A stretch of DNA of 64,000 nucleotides, taken from contig NZ_CP046056.1 in NCBI RefSeq assembly GCF_016132445.1, positions 1,674,001-1,738,000 on the forward strand, read 5' to 3'. A model generated the notes under the pieces. That model did no database searches, was not told where the DNA came from, and saw nothing but the letters and a program-made list of their open reading frames with translations. Origin of the DNA: Venatoribacter cucullus (GTDB lineage: Bacteria; Pseudomonadota; Gammaproteobacteria; Pseudomonadales; Oceanobacteraceae). Shown piece by piece: positions 20,890-27,967 of the stretch. Position 1 is the stretch's first letter, and each line of letters begins with the position of its first letter. Position numbers and translations under genes: made by a program.

Positions 20890-20912
20890 CACGATCCTCT
20901 TAATAGGAGAAT

Positions 20913-20983
20913 GCTAACGCCGCGCTCTGCGGAAAATTTGAAGCGCAGCGGAAAATTTGTCCGGCAGCAGTGCTTTGTTAGGC
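20913..20983 (-). other. attC of cassette C17
   Basis: GCTAACGCC at left, GTTAGGC at right, 71 bp, inner arms CGCGCTCTGCGG and GCGCAGCGG. Differs in one internal base from the attC of C15 and is close to that of C5. Confidence 0.92.
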
Positions 20984-20984
20984 A

Positions 20985-21446
20985 TCAAATCCATCGGCGG
21001 ACCGCTGCTGCGTATTGACGGTACTCATGTCCGAACTTTTCACGCATGTACCGCTCCTCTGGAGTGATTTGAAACCTGTTCATATACATCACGAACAACG
21101 GCAGTAGTAAAAAACTTGTGAAATTAGAGAGAAAAACACCCCAACCCACCAGTATGAGCAAGAAGCCAACGTACATTGGGTTTCGGCTGATTCGATAGAC
21201 TCCCTTAGTGACAAGGCTTGACGATTGATCCGGTATTCTCGGATCCACGGTGGTTCCCTCAGAACGAAACGCCAAAACCCCAAGTATCGCGAAAACCACA
21301 CCAATTGATGCCAAAACTAACGCAATGAGCGACGAAGCGAAAAACTCGATACTCAGTGCCGGTAACAGAGTTCCCAATATCCACATGAGACCTGCGGAGA
21401 TCGCCATTTGAATAACAGGTGGGACTTTTAGCTCTAATCTATCCAC
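20985..21446 (-). CDS. C17: isoprenylcysteine carboxyl methyltransferase-like membrane protein, copy 1
   Basis: A 153-residue integral membrane protein of the ICMT/PEMT methyltransferase superfamily: hydrophobic helices near 8-30, 34-54 and 95-125, then the family signature VYRISRNPMYVGFLL and TPEERYMREKFGHEYRQY, which bind SAM and substrate. I choose the GTG at 21446 because TCCTTT on + (AAAGGA on -) sits 6 bases upstream; no ATG is available. The gene and attC are repeated at 21872-22404. Bacterial substrates of this family are mostly unknown. Confidence 0.85.
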   Translation of the reverse strand: MDRLELKVPPVIQMAISAGLMWILGTLLPALSIEFFASSLIALVLASIGVVFAILGVLAFRSEGTTVDPRIPDQSSSLVTKGVYRISRNPMYVGFLLILVGWGVFLSNFTSFLLLPLFVMYMNRFQITPEERYMREKFGHEYRQYAAAVRRWI

Positions 21447-21463
21447 GATGATTCCTTTGGTGC

Positions 21464-21539
21464 CTAACGCCCGCCACACGGGCGAGCAACTTGTTGCGAG
21501 TCCAGCGCCGCAGGCGCGATGTGCTGGCGCTTGTTATGG
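21464..21539 (-). other. attC of cassette C16
   Basis: CTAACGCCC at left and GTTATGG at right, about 76 bp, inner arms CCAGCGCC and GGCGCTTG/TGCTGGCGC. Confidence 0.88.
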
Positions 21540-21542
21540 CTT

Positions 21543-21848
21543 TCAAGTATTGCTTGTAAGAGAAGCATGCTCGACAAGCTCAGCATTTATAAAAGCAGAA
21601 ATCATTGCACGATAAACAGCCTCAACCACATCGGGATTAGCATCCAGTTCATGAGCAAGCGTTCGAACTTTAGAGATTACCTGCTCAACTCTCTGCGGCG
21701 CCTTAACGTCATCGGTGGATTTCTTGAAACGCGCTGCCTGCATGACGAAGCCACCGCGCTCAGCGATTAAAGCTACGATCTTGCGATCAATTACGTCGAT
21801 GTTCGAGCGAACTTCCTCAAGAGAACTGCAAGTTACTGCTTTGTTCAA
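21543..21848 (-). CDS. C16: chorismate mutase (AroQ type)
   Basis: A 101-residue protein matching the all-helical AroQ chorismate mutase domain, which turns chorismate into prephenate. Helix 1 has RSNIDVIDRKIVALIAERG followed by FVMQAARFKK, the pattern that supplies active-site Arg and Lys. The length is that of monofunctional enzymes such as PchB. The best start is TTG at 21848 with AAGGAG about 6 bases upstream; there is no suitable ATG. There is no signal peptide. It sits between the two identical methyltransferase cassettes. Confidence 0.85.
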   Translation of the reverse strand: MNKAVTCSSLEEVRSNIDVIDRKIVALIAERGGFVMQAARFKKSTDDVKAPQRVEQVISKVRTLAHELDANPDVVEAVYRAMISAFINAELVEHASLTSNT

Positions 21849-21871
21849 TTTTTACTCCTTGCTTTTGAGCC

Positions 21872-21941
21872 ATAACGCCGCGCTCTGCGGCAAATTTGAA
21901 GCGCAGCGGAAAATTTGTCCGGCAGCAGTGCTTTGTTAGGC
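21872..21941 (-). other. attC of cassette C15
   Basis: ATAACGCC at left and GTTAGGC at right; one base different from the attC of C17 (GCGGC versus GCGGA in the left arm). Confidence 0.92.
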
Positions 21942-21942
21942 A

Positions 21943-22404
21943 TCAAATCCATCGGCGGACCGCTGCTGCGTATTGACGGTACTCATGTCCGAACTTTTCA
22001 CGCATGTACCGCTCCTCTGGAGTGATTTGAAACCTGTTCATATACATCACGAACAACGGCAGTAGTAAAAAACTTGTGAAATTAGAGAGAAAAACACCCC
22101 AACCCACCAGTATGAGCAAGAAGCCAACGTACATTGGGTTTCGGCTGATTCGATAGACTCCCTTAGTGACAAGGCTTGACGATTGATCCGGTATTCTCGG
22201 ATCCACGGTGGTTCCCTCAGAACGAAACGCCAAAACCCCAAGTATCGCGAAAACCACACCAATTGATGCCAAAACTAACGCAATGAGCGACGAAGCGAAA
22301 AACTCGATACTCAGTGCCGGTAACAGAGTTCCCAATATCCACATGAGACCTGCGGAGATCGCCATTTGAATAACAGGTGGGACTTTTAGCTCTAATCTAT
22401 CCAC
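21943..22404 (-). CDS. C15: isoprenylcysteine carboxyl methyltransferase-like membrane protein, copy 2
   Basis: Same 153-residue protein as C17, with no amino-acid change, and the same GTG start with AAAGGA upstream. The identity runs from one cassette edge to the next (offset 958 bases) and stops at the crossover points, so the unit was copied as a cassette. An upstream extension of the open frame to 22515 runs through the neighbouring attC and is not expected to be translated. Confidence 0.85.
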   Translation of the reverse strand: MDRLELKVPPVIQMAISAGLMWILGTLLPALSIEFFASSLIALVLASIGVVFAILGVLAFRSEGTTVDPRIPDQSSSLVTKGVYRISRNPMYVGFLLILVGWGVFLSNFTSFLLLPLFVMYMNRFQITPEERYMREKFGHEYRQYAAAVRRWI

Positions 22405-22420
22405 GATGATTCCTTTGGTG

Positions 22421-22524
22421 CCTAACGCCTGGCTAATAGGTTGGTAATACTTGGCGGCTTTTGTGCGTGTTTTTGCACAAAAGGTGACAAGTGTTGCCAA
22501 TCCTGATTGAGCCACTTGTTAGGT
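22421..22524 (-). other. attC of cassette C14
   Basis: CCTAACGCC at left and GTTAGGT at right, about 104 bp, with a long inner hairpin (CTTTTGTGC ... GCACAAAAG). Confidence 0.85.
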
Positions 22525-22527
22525 GTT

Positions 22528-22848
22528 TTATTCGTTAAATACTGCATGTTTTGTTACTTCCTCGGCTAGCTGATCGATAGTAGAGAAATATACTTTTAAC
22601 TTCTCGTTGGCCGAGTTTATCTCTGTTTCTTTAATTGTATGGCCGTTGATTGGATGTAACACCAAGTCATTAATGCTACCCATACCACCAAAAGCCCCTT
22701 TGTAATGGTCGATACCTGATATTTGGCCTGACCTTAATAAAGATGCACTTTTCTCAAGCCAATAAGCCCATTTAACTTCAGAGCATTCTCGAAGAAACGA
22801 TGCACAACCTTCAAGCTCGTTTACAAGTTCTGTAGTTTTCGGTCCCAT
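22528..22848 (-). CDS. C14: small protein, DUF6966-like
   Basis: A 106-residue soluble, acidic protein. It contains an N-terminal helical stretch (LVNELEGCASFLRE), WAYWLEKSASLL and then FGGMGSINDLVLHP, a pattern I recall from DUF6966-type proteins of polymorphic-toxin and accessory loci; the family name is from memory. The function is unknown. The ribosome site AGGTG is part of the neighbouring attC box (GTTAGGTG), so the recombination site itself provides it. Confidence 0.7.
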   Translation of the reverse strand: MGPKTTELVNELEGCASFLRECSEVKWAYWLEKSASLLRSGQISGIDHYKGAFGGMGSINDLVLHPINGHTIKETEINSANEKLKVYFSTIDQLAEEVTKHAVFNE

Positions 22849-22855
22849 TTATACA

Positions 22856-22914
22856 CCTAACGTCTCAAACACCGGCGCAGCATTGCTGCGTCCGAGTGCT
22901 TTGATTTGTTATGC
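22856..22914 (-). other. attC of cassette C13
   Basis: CCTAACG at left and GTTATGC at right, about 59 bp, inner arms CGGCGCAGC and GCTGCGTCCG. Confidence 0.85.
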
Positions 22915-22922
22915 GCTGACCG

Positions 22923-23663
22923 TCAATACAACTCATAGTTCAGACCTACTTCTTCAATAACGCTTTTAAATTCAGAAGATGATCGAATGTATTTACATGA
23001 TTCATAGTCTGAAAACTGGATACAAATCATGATCAATCTAAGCTGGGCAAAATCTGTAAAATTTATTAATGCCATGAAGTGATCACGCCTGTCATCAAAG
23101 GAAAAGCCATTTGCATCGCTTAGCTTTTCTGTAACCATCAGAACCATAATATAAAAAGATCTAGACAGCCCAAATATCTGATCGTTTTCATCTAGTTCTT
23201 CGAGATATGCGGCCACCTCCTCATCATTTTTCCCTTTGCTTCGCATATCTTCAATCTCATCTTCTATTCTAACTACTGCTTGTACTCCGCCAACTTTCAC
23301 ACTATCTTCACCAGTCTCAAATTTTATTGAAAACGATTCAAAAAGGTTTTTCTGAGAATTAATTAAATTAAAGAAAAGAGATTCAAATGACCTGATCTTC
23401 TCTGTCTTTTCAGAGTTTTTAATTTCGTTTCTTAAGGTTATATTGGCTTCATTTTGCAGAGTTAATGATTTGATTAGAAGAACAATAGAAACAAAGCTCA
23501 ACAAAGGGTTAAGAATGCCACCAGAATAATCTCCAAGCTGACCCCATATAGCAGAATCATTAGAAATTCCATAACCCAAAGACACGTAAAAATGCAAAAA
23601 ATAAGATAAAAAAACGGCAATTATCAGAATTGCAGCCGCTAGTATATATCCATTAATCTTCAT
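22923..23663 (-). CDS. C13: membrane protein, putative phage abortive-infection (putAbiC-like) family
   Basis: A 246-residue protein with TM helices near 7-29 and 48-65. The segment WGQLGDYSGGILNPLLSFVSIVLLIKSLTLQ, here given only in part as GDYSGGILNPLLSFVSI, is the family sign of putative AbiC-type membrane proteins; after it comes a coiled coil and FESLFFNLINSQKNLFESF. The C-terminal domain is soluble and cytoplasmic. The ATG lies inside the end of the upstream gene (11-base overlap), so the two are co-translated. A role in phage defence is inferred from the family only. Confidence 0.75.
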   Translation of the reverse strand: MKINGYILAAAILIIAVFLSYFLHFYVSLGYGISNDSAIWGQLGDYSGGILNPLLSFVSIVLLIKSLTLQNEANITLRNEIKNSEKTEKIRSFESLFFNLINSQKNLFESFSIKFETGEDSVKVGGVQAVVRIEDEIEDMRSKGKNDEEVAAYLEELDENDQIFGLSRSFYIMVLMVTEKLSDANGFSFDDRRDHFMALINFTDFAQLRLIMICIQFSDYESCKYIRSSSEFKSVIEEVGLNYELY

Positions 23664-24477
23664 AGAAACCTTTGACTATATACTTAACTATTTTTCCATC
23701 ACGAAGCTTGATAGGGGAGACAGATATTTTCAGGTATTTCCATTTTTCTCTAGAAATACCATTGTTATAATCGAGATTCTCTGAAAACAGCTTCTTTGCC
23801 TTAATATTTACTTCTCTATACCCTATCCCAAATCCAAAAGCGACCGTTTCATCAGCCCCTTCAATTTGCAGCCTTCCATTTCCTGTATGAATATTTAGTC
23901 TTGTCACAATAATTTTAAGGTCGTAATTTTCATCACTCTGCTTGGCCTGAAGCACCTTAGCTGTATTACGATCAAATTTGGCTATGACCGTTTGTGAATC
24001 TCGACTATTTCTATATCTAACTTTTATATCGTGATTAAACTTAGTGGAAATTTCATGAATATTTTCTAATGAGGATACCCTGAGCTGCTTTACCAGTTCT
24101 TCAGCTTTATCGCCGAGATTATCTACAACCTTTTGCGCCTTAGATGACAACGGATTTGATTCCTTATAGAGCGATTCACTAATGAAGTATGCAATTAATT
24201 CAATAAATGCAGGGCGCCCTATTCGGCTTAGTTTCTTAAGGATGTCGGAGTCATATATATCGATGCTAAAGATATGCCCATATGACCCCTTAAAGCTTTT
24301 TTTTAGTGACGTTCTTACCTTGCTCTTATGTGTTTGTCTTTTCGGGATATTCTCAGTAAGAATCGTTTCTGCCACACACCTGACCGCATCAGATACACCC
24401 TGCATCGAATCTAGACCTGCTTTCATATCCACAGAGTCTTCTTCCGTCTCTATAACTAAATCAAGATTTATCGTCAT
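23653..24477 (-). CDS. C13: unknown protein paired with putAbiC-like protein
   Basis: A 274-residue soluble protein that I do not recognise with confidence. The N-terminal half is helical, with a basic patch (RQTHKSKVRTSLKKSFKG). The middle has an amphipathic region, LGDKAEELVKQLRVSSLENIHEI. The C-terminal half looks beta-rich with short strands (LKIIVTRLNIHTGNGRLQIEG, VAFGFGIGYREV), resembling a small beta barrel or ligand-binding domain. It is the first gene of the cassette and coupled to the membrane protein, which suggests a sensor-effector pair. Confidence 0.75.
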   Translation of the reverse strand: MTINLDLVIETEEDSVDMKAGLDSMQGVSDAVRCVAETILTENIPKRQTHKSKVRTSLKKSFKGSYGHIFSIDIYDSDILKKLSRIGRPAFIELIAYFISESLYKESNPLSSKAQKVVDNLGDKAEELVKQLRVSSLENIHEISTKFNHDIKVRYRNSRDSQTVIAKFDRNTAKVLQAKQSDENYDLKIIVTRLNIHTGNGRLQIEGADETVAFGFGIGYREVNIKAKKLFSENLDYNNGISREKWKYLKISVSPIKLRDGKIVKYIVKGFYED

Positions 24478-24508
24478 ATTCTTCTGGTTATTCCCTGTAT
24501 TGGTATCG

Positions 24509-24597
24509 CATAACGCCCCGCTAAACGGCGAGTGTTAGCGAGTCCGGTGGAGGCCACGCTTTTTGTGGCCGGAACGAATTTAAGCGGTTTGTTAGCA
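24509..24597 (-). other. attC of cassette C12
   Basis: GCATAACGCC at left and GTTAGCA at right, about 89 bp, with a long inner stem (GAGGCCACGC ... GTGGCC) and outer arms CCGCTAAAC/TTTAAGCGG. Confidence 0.88.
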
Positions 24598-24600
24598 GCG

Positions 24601-25146
24601 TTACTCAAAGGTAGCAAGCAAGTCATTGATGAGCCTCCCCGATGCCGAAACTCCAGATTTTTCAAAATGTTCAAAAGATAATCTATTTAATCTTGGCTCA
24701 TACATTCTAAGCTTCTTGATAGCTTCCCGATCAATTTCCAGAAGCTCATGAACTAAAAGCATTGCTCGATAATATTTACTGCTGTGTTGTTTCAGATTGT
24801 CGATTAAGAACTCTTGCGAGCAATAACGGCCTGTAGCCCAAAGCGAAAAATAGGTAGAAACCCCCTCATTAAGGACTGTTATCGGTTCCTTTTCACCACT
24901 CAAGCTCATTGTTGGATATAAAAGATGGCAAACTTCATGGGCTAATTGAAAATGAAGCTGAATCTCGTCATCTTGAGTTTTTTCACTAAGTGAAATAGCC
25001 ACGTGTCCATCTTCCGGGTAATAACGAAGGTGTGGTCCCATATCATTGATTTCTACCCCCACATATTCCCAGTCGGAACACATCGGACCAAAATTTTCTT
25101 GGGCGATATTTATATATTCATCAGCGATGACTTGAATATCTGTCAT
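24601..25146 (-). CDS. C12: HExxH zinc metallopeptidase-like protein
   Basis: A 181-residue soluble protein with the zinc signature HFQLAHEVCHLL (about residues 65-76) and, about 20 residues on, NEGVSTYFSLWA, whose Glu fits the third zinc ligand of gluzincins. The N-terminal part has a beta-rich stretch before the helix, as in minimal peptidase domains. No signal peptide or TM is seen, so it would be cytoplasmic. AAGGTGA precedes the ATG. Target unknown; ImmA-like peptidases that cleave repressors are one comparison, but there is no regulator partner. Confidence 0.75.
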   Translation of the reverse strand: MTDIQVIADEYINIAQENFGPMCSDWEYVGVEINDMGPHLRYYPEDGHVAISLSEKTQDDEIQLHFQLAHEVCHLLYPTMSLSGEKEPITVLNEGVSTYFSLWATGRYCSQEFLIDNLKQHSSKYYRAMLLVHELLEIDREAIKKLRMYEPRLNRLSFEHFEKSGVSASGRLINDLLATFE

Positions 25147-25159
25147 TCTTCACCTTACT

Positions 25160-25236
25160 GCTAACGCCCCGCGCATGCGCGCGAACTTGTGAGCGTCGCA
25201 GGGGCCGCAGGCCCCGAATGACGCGGCTTGTTAAAT
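25160..25236 (-). other. attC of cassette C11
   Basis: CTAACGCCCC at left and GTTAAAT at right, about 77 bp, inner arms GCAGGGGCC and GGCCCCGAATG around GCAG. Confidence 0.88.
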
Positions 25237-25240
25237 TGCA

Positions 25241-25552
25241 TTACTTCCCAACCCTTTTGTACAGATTGTCGAAATGCTCATTTGCTTCTTTGGCATTTAA
25301 AATTTGACGCTCTTCGGTTTTTTGAGTGTTGTATTCCAATAACTTTTGAATAAAAACATCAAAGAAACCAAGCGGCAAAACTAGGGAAATTACGACAGAA
25401 ATAACTATTAACTCCCCCAACCAGTCAGGAAAAAAGAAATACGATAGTACAACCAATAAAGCCAAGACGATTTTAAGAAATTTTACCCAACCACAGAGCT
25501 TCAAAGCTGATTGAATATCACTTTCAAGCTGCATATATTTCAAATCAGGCAC
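25241..25552 (-). CDS. C11: small two-TM hypothetical protein
   Basis: A 103-residue protein with two adjacent membrane helices (about 25-43 and 47-70) between a short amphipathic N-terminus and a charged, helical cytoplasmic tail (LLEYNTQKTEERQILNAKEANEHF). The start is GTG at 25552 with GGAG 6 bases upstream. I recognise no family. Small two-helix proteins with a helical tail are common among cassette products and also among membrane-acting effectors, but nothing more can be said. Confidence 0.65.
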   Translation of the reverse strand: MPDLKYMQLESDIQSALKLCGWVKFLKIVLALLVVLSYFFFPDWLGELIVISVVISLVLPLGFFDVFIQKLLEYNTQKTEERQILNAKEANEHFDNLYKRVGK

Positions 25553-25569
25553 TTGTCACTCCGTTGCAA

Positions 25570-25673
25570 TTTAACGCCCGCATAAGGCGCCCATTACACG
25601 CTTGCTAGTATTTTGAGGCCTTGTGCCGACCCAGCAAGCGTGTAATGGGTCGGATTTAATGCGATTGTTAGGT
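25570..25673 (-). other. attC of cassette C10
   Basis: TTAACGCCC at left and GTTAGGT at right, about 104 bp, with an extended inner stem: CCATTACACGCTTGCT pairs with AGCAAGCGTGTAATGG. One of the longest stems in the array. Confidence 0.9.
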
Positions 25674-25676
25674 GAT

Positions 25677-26237
25677 TCACCCTGTGTAGATAAGGTTGCC
25701 ATTTATGTCGTAAACACTTTCATATGGTATTAGAGAATCTACAAAGTCATCGAAATTGTTTGCAACCACTTTGTATTGGTTAAATTCTGATTCAATGAGT
25801 ATTACTCTTGGCTCTACTTCCGAATTTCGATAATCAAGAGCAAGCCATTCATGACCATCACCCTCGATAAGAACTAGGCGCTCAGGCAAGCCCCACTCAC
25901 GTACAAGCCAGCTGCTATCAAAGATTGATCGGTTTTCGTTATGGTCCAAGCCAAGATAGCTTCCAATCTCATAGAATCCATCACCAAAATACTCGTCTTT
26001 AGTGCAGGGCGTGTTCTTCGGTAGCTTAATCACGTGATCACTATGAGTCCCAGCATAATCTATATATTTCGCTGGAATTTTGAAGCCATGCTCTTTTTCA
26101 AAAGCATTAAGACTCTCTTCAGGAGTGTAAACTCGGTAGCTTTTGACTTCACGAAACTCGCCGCATTCCGGGCACACAAAGTATGCTGTTCCGTCAATAA
26201 TGTCCGGTTTGGGTAGCTCTTTCCTACAGCATTTCAT
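25677..26237 (-). CDS. C10: SMI1/KNR4 (SUKH) family protein with N-terminal zinc ribbon
   Basis: A 186-residue protein. Residues 1-28 have Cys pairs (CC near the start and CPEC at about 22-25) that look like a small zinc ribbon. From about 38 on it follows the SUKH pattern: ESLNAFEKEHGFKIPAKYIDY, then GDGFYEIGSYLGL and WLALDYRNS-type strands. SUKH proteins often act as immunity proteins against nuclease toxins of polymorphic systems; no toxin gene lies beside it. As an orphan it could protect against toxins of other cells. Confidence 0.75.
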   Translation of the reverse strand: MKCCRKELPKPDIIDGTAYFVCPECGEFREVKSYRVYTPEESLNAFEKEHGFKIPAKYIDYAGTHSDHVIKLPKNTPCTKDEYFGDGFYEIGSYLGLDHNENRSIFDSSWLVREWGLPERLVLIEGDGHEWLALDYRNSEVEPRVILIESEFNQYKVVANNFDDFVDSLIPYESVYDINGNLIYTG

Positions 26238-26263
26238 CGATGAATCTCGTTGGCTAATTTACA

Positions 26264-26318
26264 CCTAACGCCTCAATCAGCCGTCGCCGCAGGCGTCGGC
26301 TGCATTGATTTGTTATGC
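26264..26318 (-). other. attC of cassette C9
   Basis: CCTAACG at left and GTTATGC at right, only about 55 bp. Arms AGCCGTCGCC and GGCGTCGGCT; outer arms CTCAATCAG/TGCATTGAT. The C9 gene reads through most of it. Confidence 0.85.
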
Positions 26319-26953
26319 TCATGCTCCAAAAATTCTCTGAGGTTTACCATTACCGGCAAAGTGACCATGCTTATAACAATTGACGCAAATGTAACAAAAA
26401 TCTCTCTCAGCACAAATGGCAGCGGAATATACCAAAATATAAAGCTAATAATGTAATCCGAGATTAATATGGCGGCCCAAATGCAGCAAAGAAGAAGGGT
26501 TACGTGAAGAACCCGCCCTTGCAGTAATGTAGCGCTGGAGGCGACTGATTCTATGGGGCCTTGTCCGTCTTTTAATATGTATACAGGCACGAAGAAGCAA
26601 GCTGCCATAATAACGATACCGGGAACCACCAGAAGAATAAACCCCATAGAGGCAGCGATGCCGATGTATATCATAGCGAACAGATACGTTAGAACTTTCT
26701 TCTGAGATATTGCGATATCAACCTCCCTACGCTTATACAGCACGCGAAGCGCAGAAAATGCTATCAACCCTTGGACTACAAGACCTACTATGGTCATAAG
26801 AAGATAACCAATAGCTCCAGTTAAGCTTTCAGAGAATACGTAGGATAAGATGGCAAGCAGGATAGCTGCACCAATCCAAGGGATCGCTGCCACTACCATC
26901 CCCGGTAAGCTATTTTTAAATTCGGATAGACTTTCTTTTACGACAGGAATCAT
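26273..26953 (-). CDS. C9: multi-TM hypothetical protein ending inside attC
   Basis: A 226-residue integral membrane protein with five to six helices (about 18-40, 45-72, 88-125, 150-172, 178-205). The hydrophobic pattern with LVVPGIVIMAACFFVPVYIL and ESVASSATLL resembles bacterial proteins with a glycerophosphodiesterase-type membrane domain or DUF975-like proteins; this is a weak match. AAGGGA lies 7 bases before the ATG. The last 13 residues (NKSMQPTPAATAD) are coded by the attC. Confidence 0.7.
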   Translation of the reverse strand: MIPVVKESLSEFKNSLPGMVVAAIPWIGAAILLAILSYVFSESLTGAIGYLLMTIVGLVVQGLIAFSALRVLYKRREVDIAISQKKVLTYLFAMIYIGIAASMGFILLVVPGIVIMAACFFVPVYILKDGQGPIESVASSATLLQGRVLHVTLLLCCIWAAILISDYIISFIFWYIPLPFVLREIFVTFASIVISMVTLPVMVNLREFLEHEHNKSMQPTPAATAD

Positions 26954-26980
26954 TCGAATATCCCTTTCCTAGGTGAGAGC

Positions 26981-27033
26981 ATAACGCTCAAAGCAGCTGC
27001 GCGGTACGCGTCGGCTGGCTTTGCTTGTTATAT
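26981..27033 (-). other. attC of cassette C8
   Basis: ATAACGC at left and GTTATAT at right, about 53 bp, arms CAGCTGCGCGG/CGCGTCGGCTGG and outer CAAAG/CTTTG. The C8 gene ends inside it. Confidence 0.8.
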
Positions 27034-27404
27034 TTTTTTGAAATTACAGCTGCAAGTGAATAAAACACACCTGACAACGCCAGCCAAAATAGCACTTGCA
27101 TGGTTAGTGAATCTAAAAGCTCAATCGAAAGCACAAACCAATGTGCTGCTCCGAGTAGCAGTGTTACCAGCACAGCTAGCGCGTTGAGCATGTTTACTTT
27201 GGATACCAACTGAACCGTGATTAATGCAACTAGAGATATAAAGCCGTAGGCTGAGCAAATTAACAAGCTAAGTTCGAAGGTGCCCCAACAGCCAAACTTT
27301 GGATCGCAGCTACCAATAAGCAATATTTTGTATGCCTGATAAGCGGTTATCGGCAACATAAATAAAAGTAGTGACGTTATTACAGTTCTAATTATTGTGC
27401 TCAT
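26988..27404 (-). CDS. C8: four-TM hypothetical protein ending inside attC
   Basis: A 138-residue membrane protein with about four helices (5-29, 42-66, 72-92, 100-122) and two Cys in the first periplasmic loop (CDPKFGCWG). No family is recognised. The C-terminal tail SQPTRTAQLL is coded by the attC. Start ATG at 27404 with a short GAG ribosome site. It might be anything from a small transporter to an envelope modulator. Confidence 0.68.
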   Translation of the reverse strand: MSTIIRTVITSLLLFMLPITAYQAYKILLIGSCDPKFGCWGTFELSLLICSAYGFISLVALITVQLVSKVNMLNALAVLVTLLLGAAHWFVLSIELLDSLTMQVLFWLALSGVFYSLAAVISKKYNKQSQPTRTAQLL

Positions 27405-27420
27405 GACTACTCAAAAAAAT

Positions 27421-27499
27421 ATAACGCCCACATAAAAGGCGGAGCGTCAGCGACGTCCAGCGCAACGAAGTGGAGCGATTTTTAATGTGTTTGTTAAGC
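27421..27499 (-). other. attC of cassette C7
   Basis: ATAACGCCC at left and GTTAAGC at right, about 79 bp. Inner arms GGAGCGTC/GACGTCCAG; outer arms CACATAAAA/TTTAATGTG. Confidence 0.87.
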
Positions 27500-27901
27500 G
27501 TCTTTACCATGATGCTCGTACGTTTCTTTTAGCTGAAATACTTTAGCCAGAATTGGCTGAACTTGTTTTAGCCATTGCAATGACTTTTGTGAATACCTTG
27601 ATGAAGCAATAACAGCCAAACACTCACCGTTCTTTGACTTGATATCTAAACCTACGTACCCACTACCTTTAGCAGGTTCCATTTCATAAAGCTCAACGGC
27701 CTCAGCGGAATCAAACTCAGCAGAGATACTTCTGTTATTTTTGATACAACCGATAAGATTAGTATCATTTGATACCCAAGCAATAAACTTGTTTTTGCTT
27801 GATCTATCATATTCGTCACGCACCTCTTTTGGAGCCTGATCTATTAATGGAATATCAGCTTCGACATCCAGCGGCCTGTCAATTTCAATCCATTCTTTCA
27901 T
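27494..27901 (-). CDS. C7: hypothetical soluble protein
   Basis: A 135-residue acidic protein without TM or signal. Predicted alternating strands (FIAWVSNDTNLIGCI, YVGLDIKSKNGECLAVIASS) with a helical C-terminus (SLQWLKQVQPILAKVFQLKETYE) suggest a small alpha/beta fold. I do not recognise a family. The ribosome site before the ATG at 27901 is weak, and the leader is only the remains of the neighbouring attC. Its stop lies within its own attC box. Confidence 0.65.
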   Translation of the reverse strand: MKEWIEIDRPLDVEADIPLIDQAPKEVRDEYDRSSKNKFIAWVSNDTNLIGCIKNNRSISAEFDSAEAVELYEMEPAKGSGYVGLDIKSKNGECLAVIASSRYSQKSLQWLKQVQPILAKVFQLKETYEHHGKDA

Positions 27902-27910
27902 AGTGCTTAC

Positions 27911-27967
27911 GCTTAACGATTCGGTTCAGGGGCGGCGTAAGCCGTCCATTGCAACCGATTGTTATGT
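27911..27967 (-). other. attC of cassette C6
   Basis: CTTAACG at left and GTTATGT at right, about 57 bp, with arms ATTCGGTT/AACCGAT and GGCGGCGTAAGCCGTCC. The glycosyltransferase stop lies in the right box. Confidence 0.85.
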
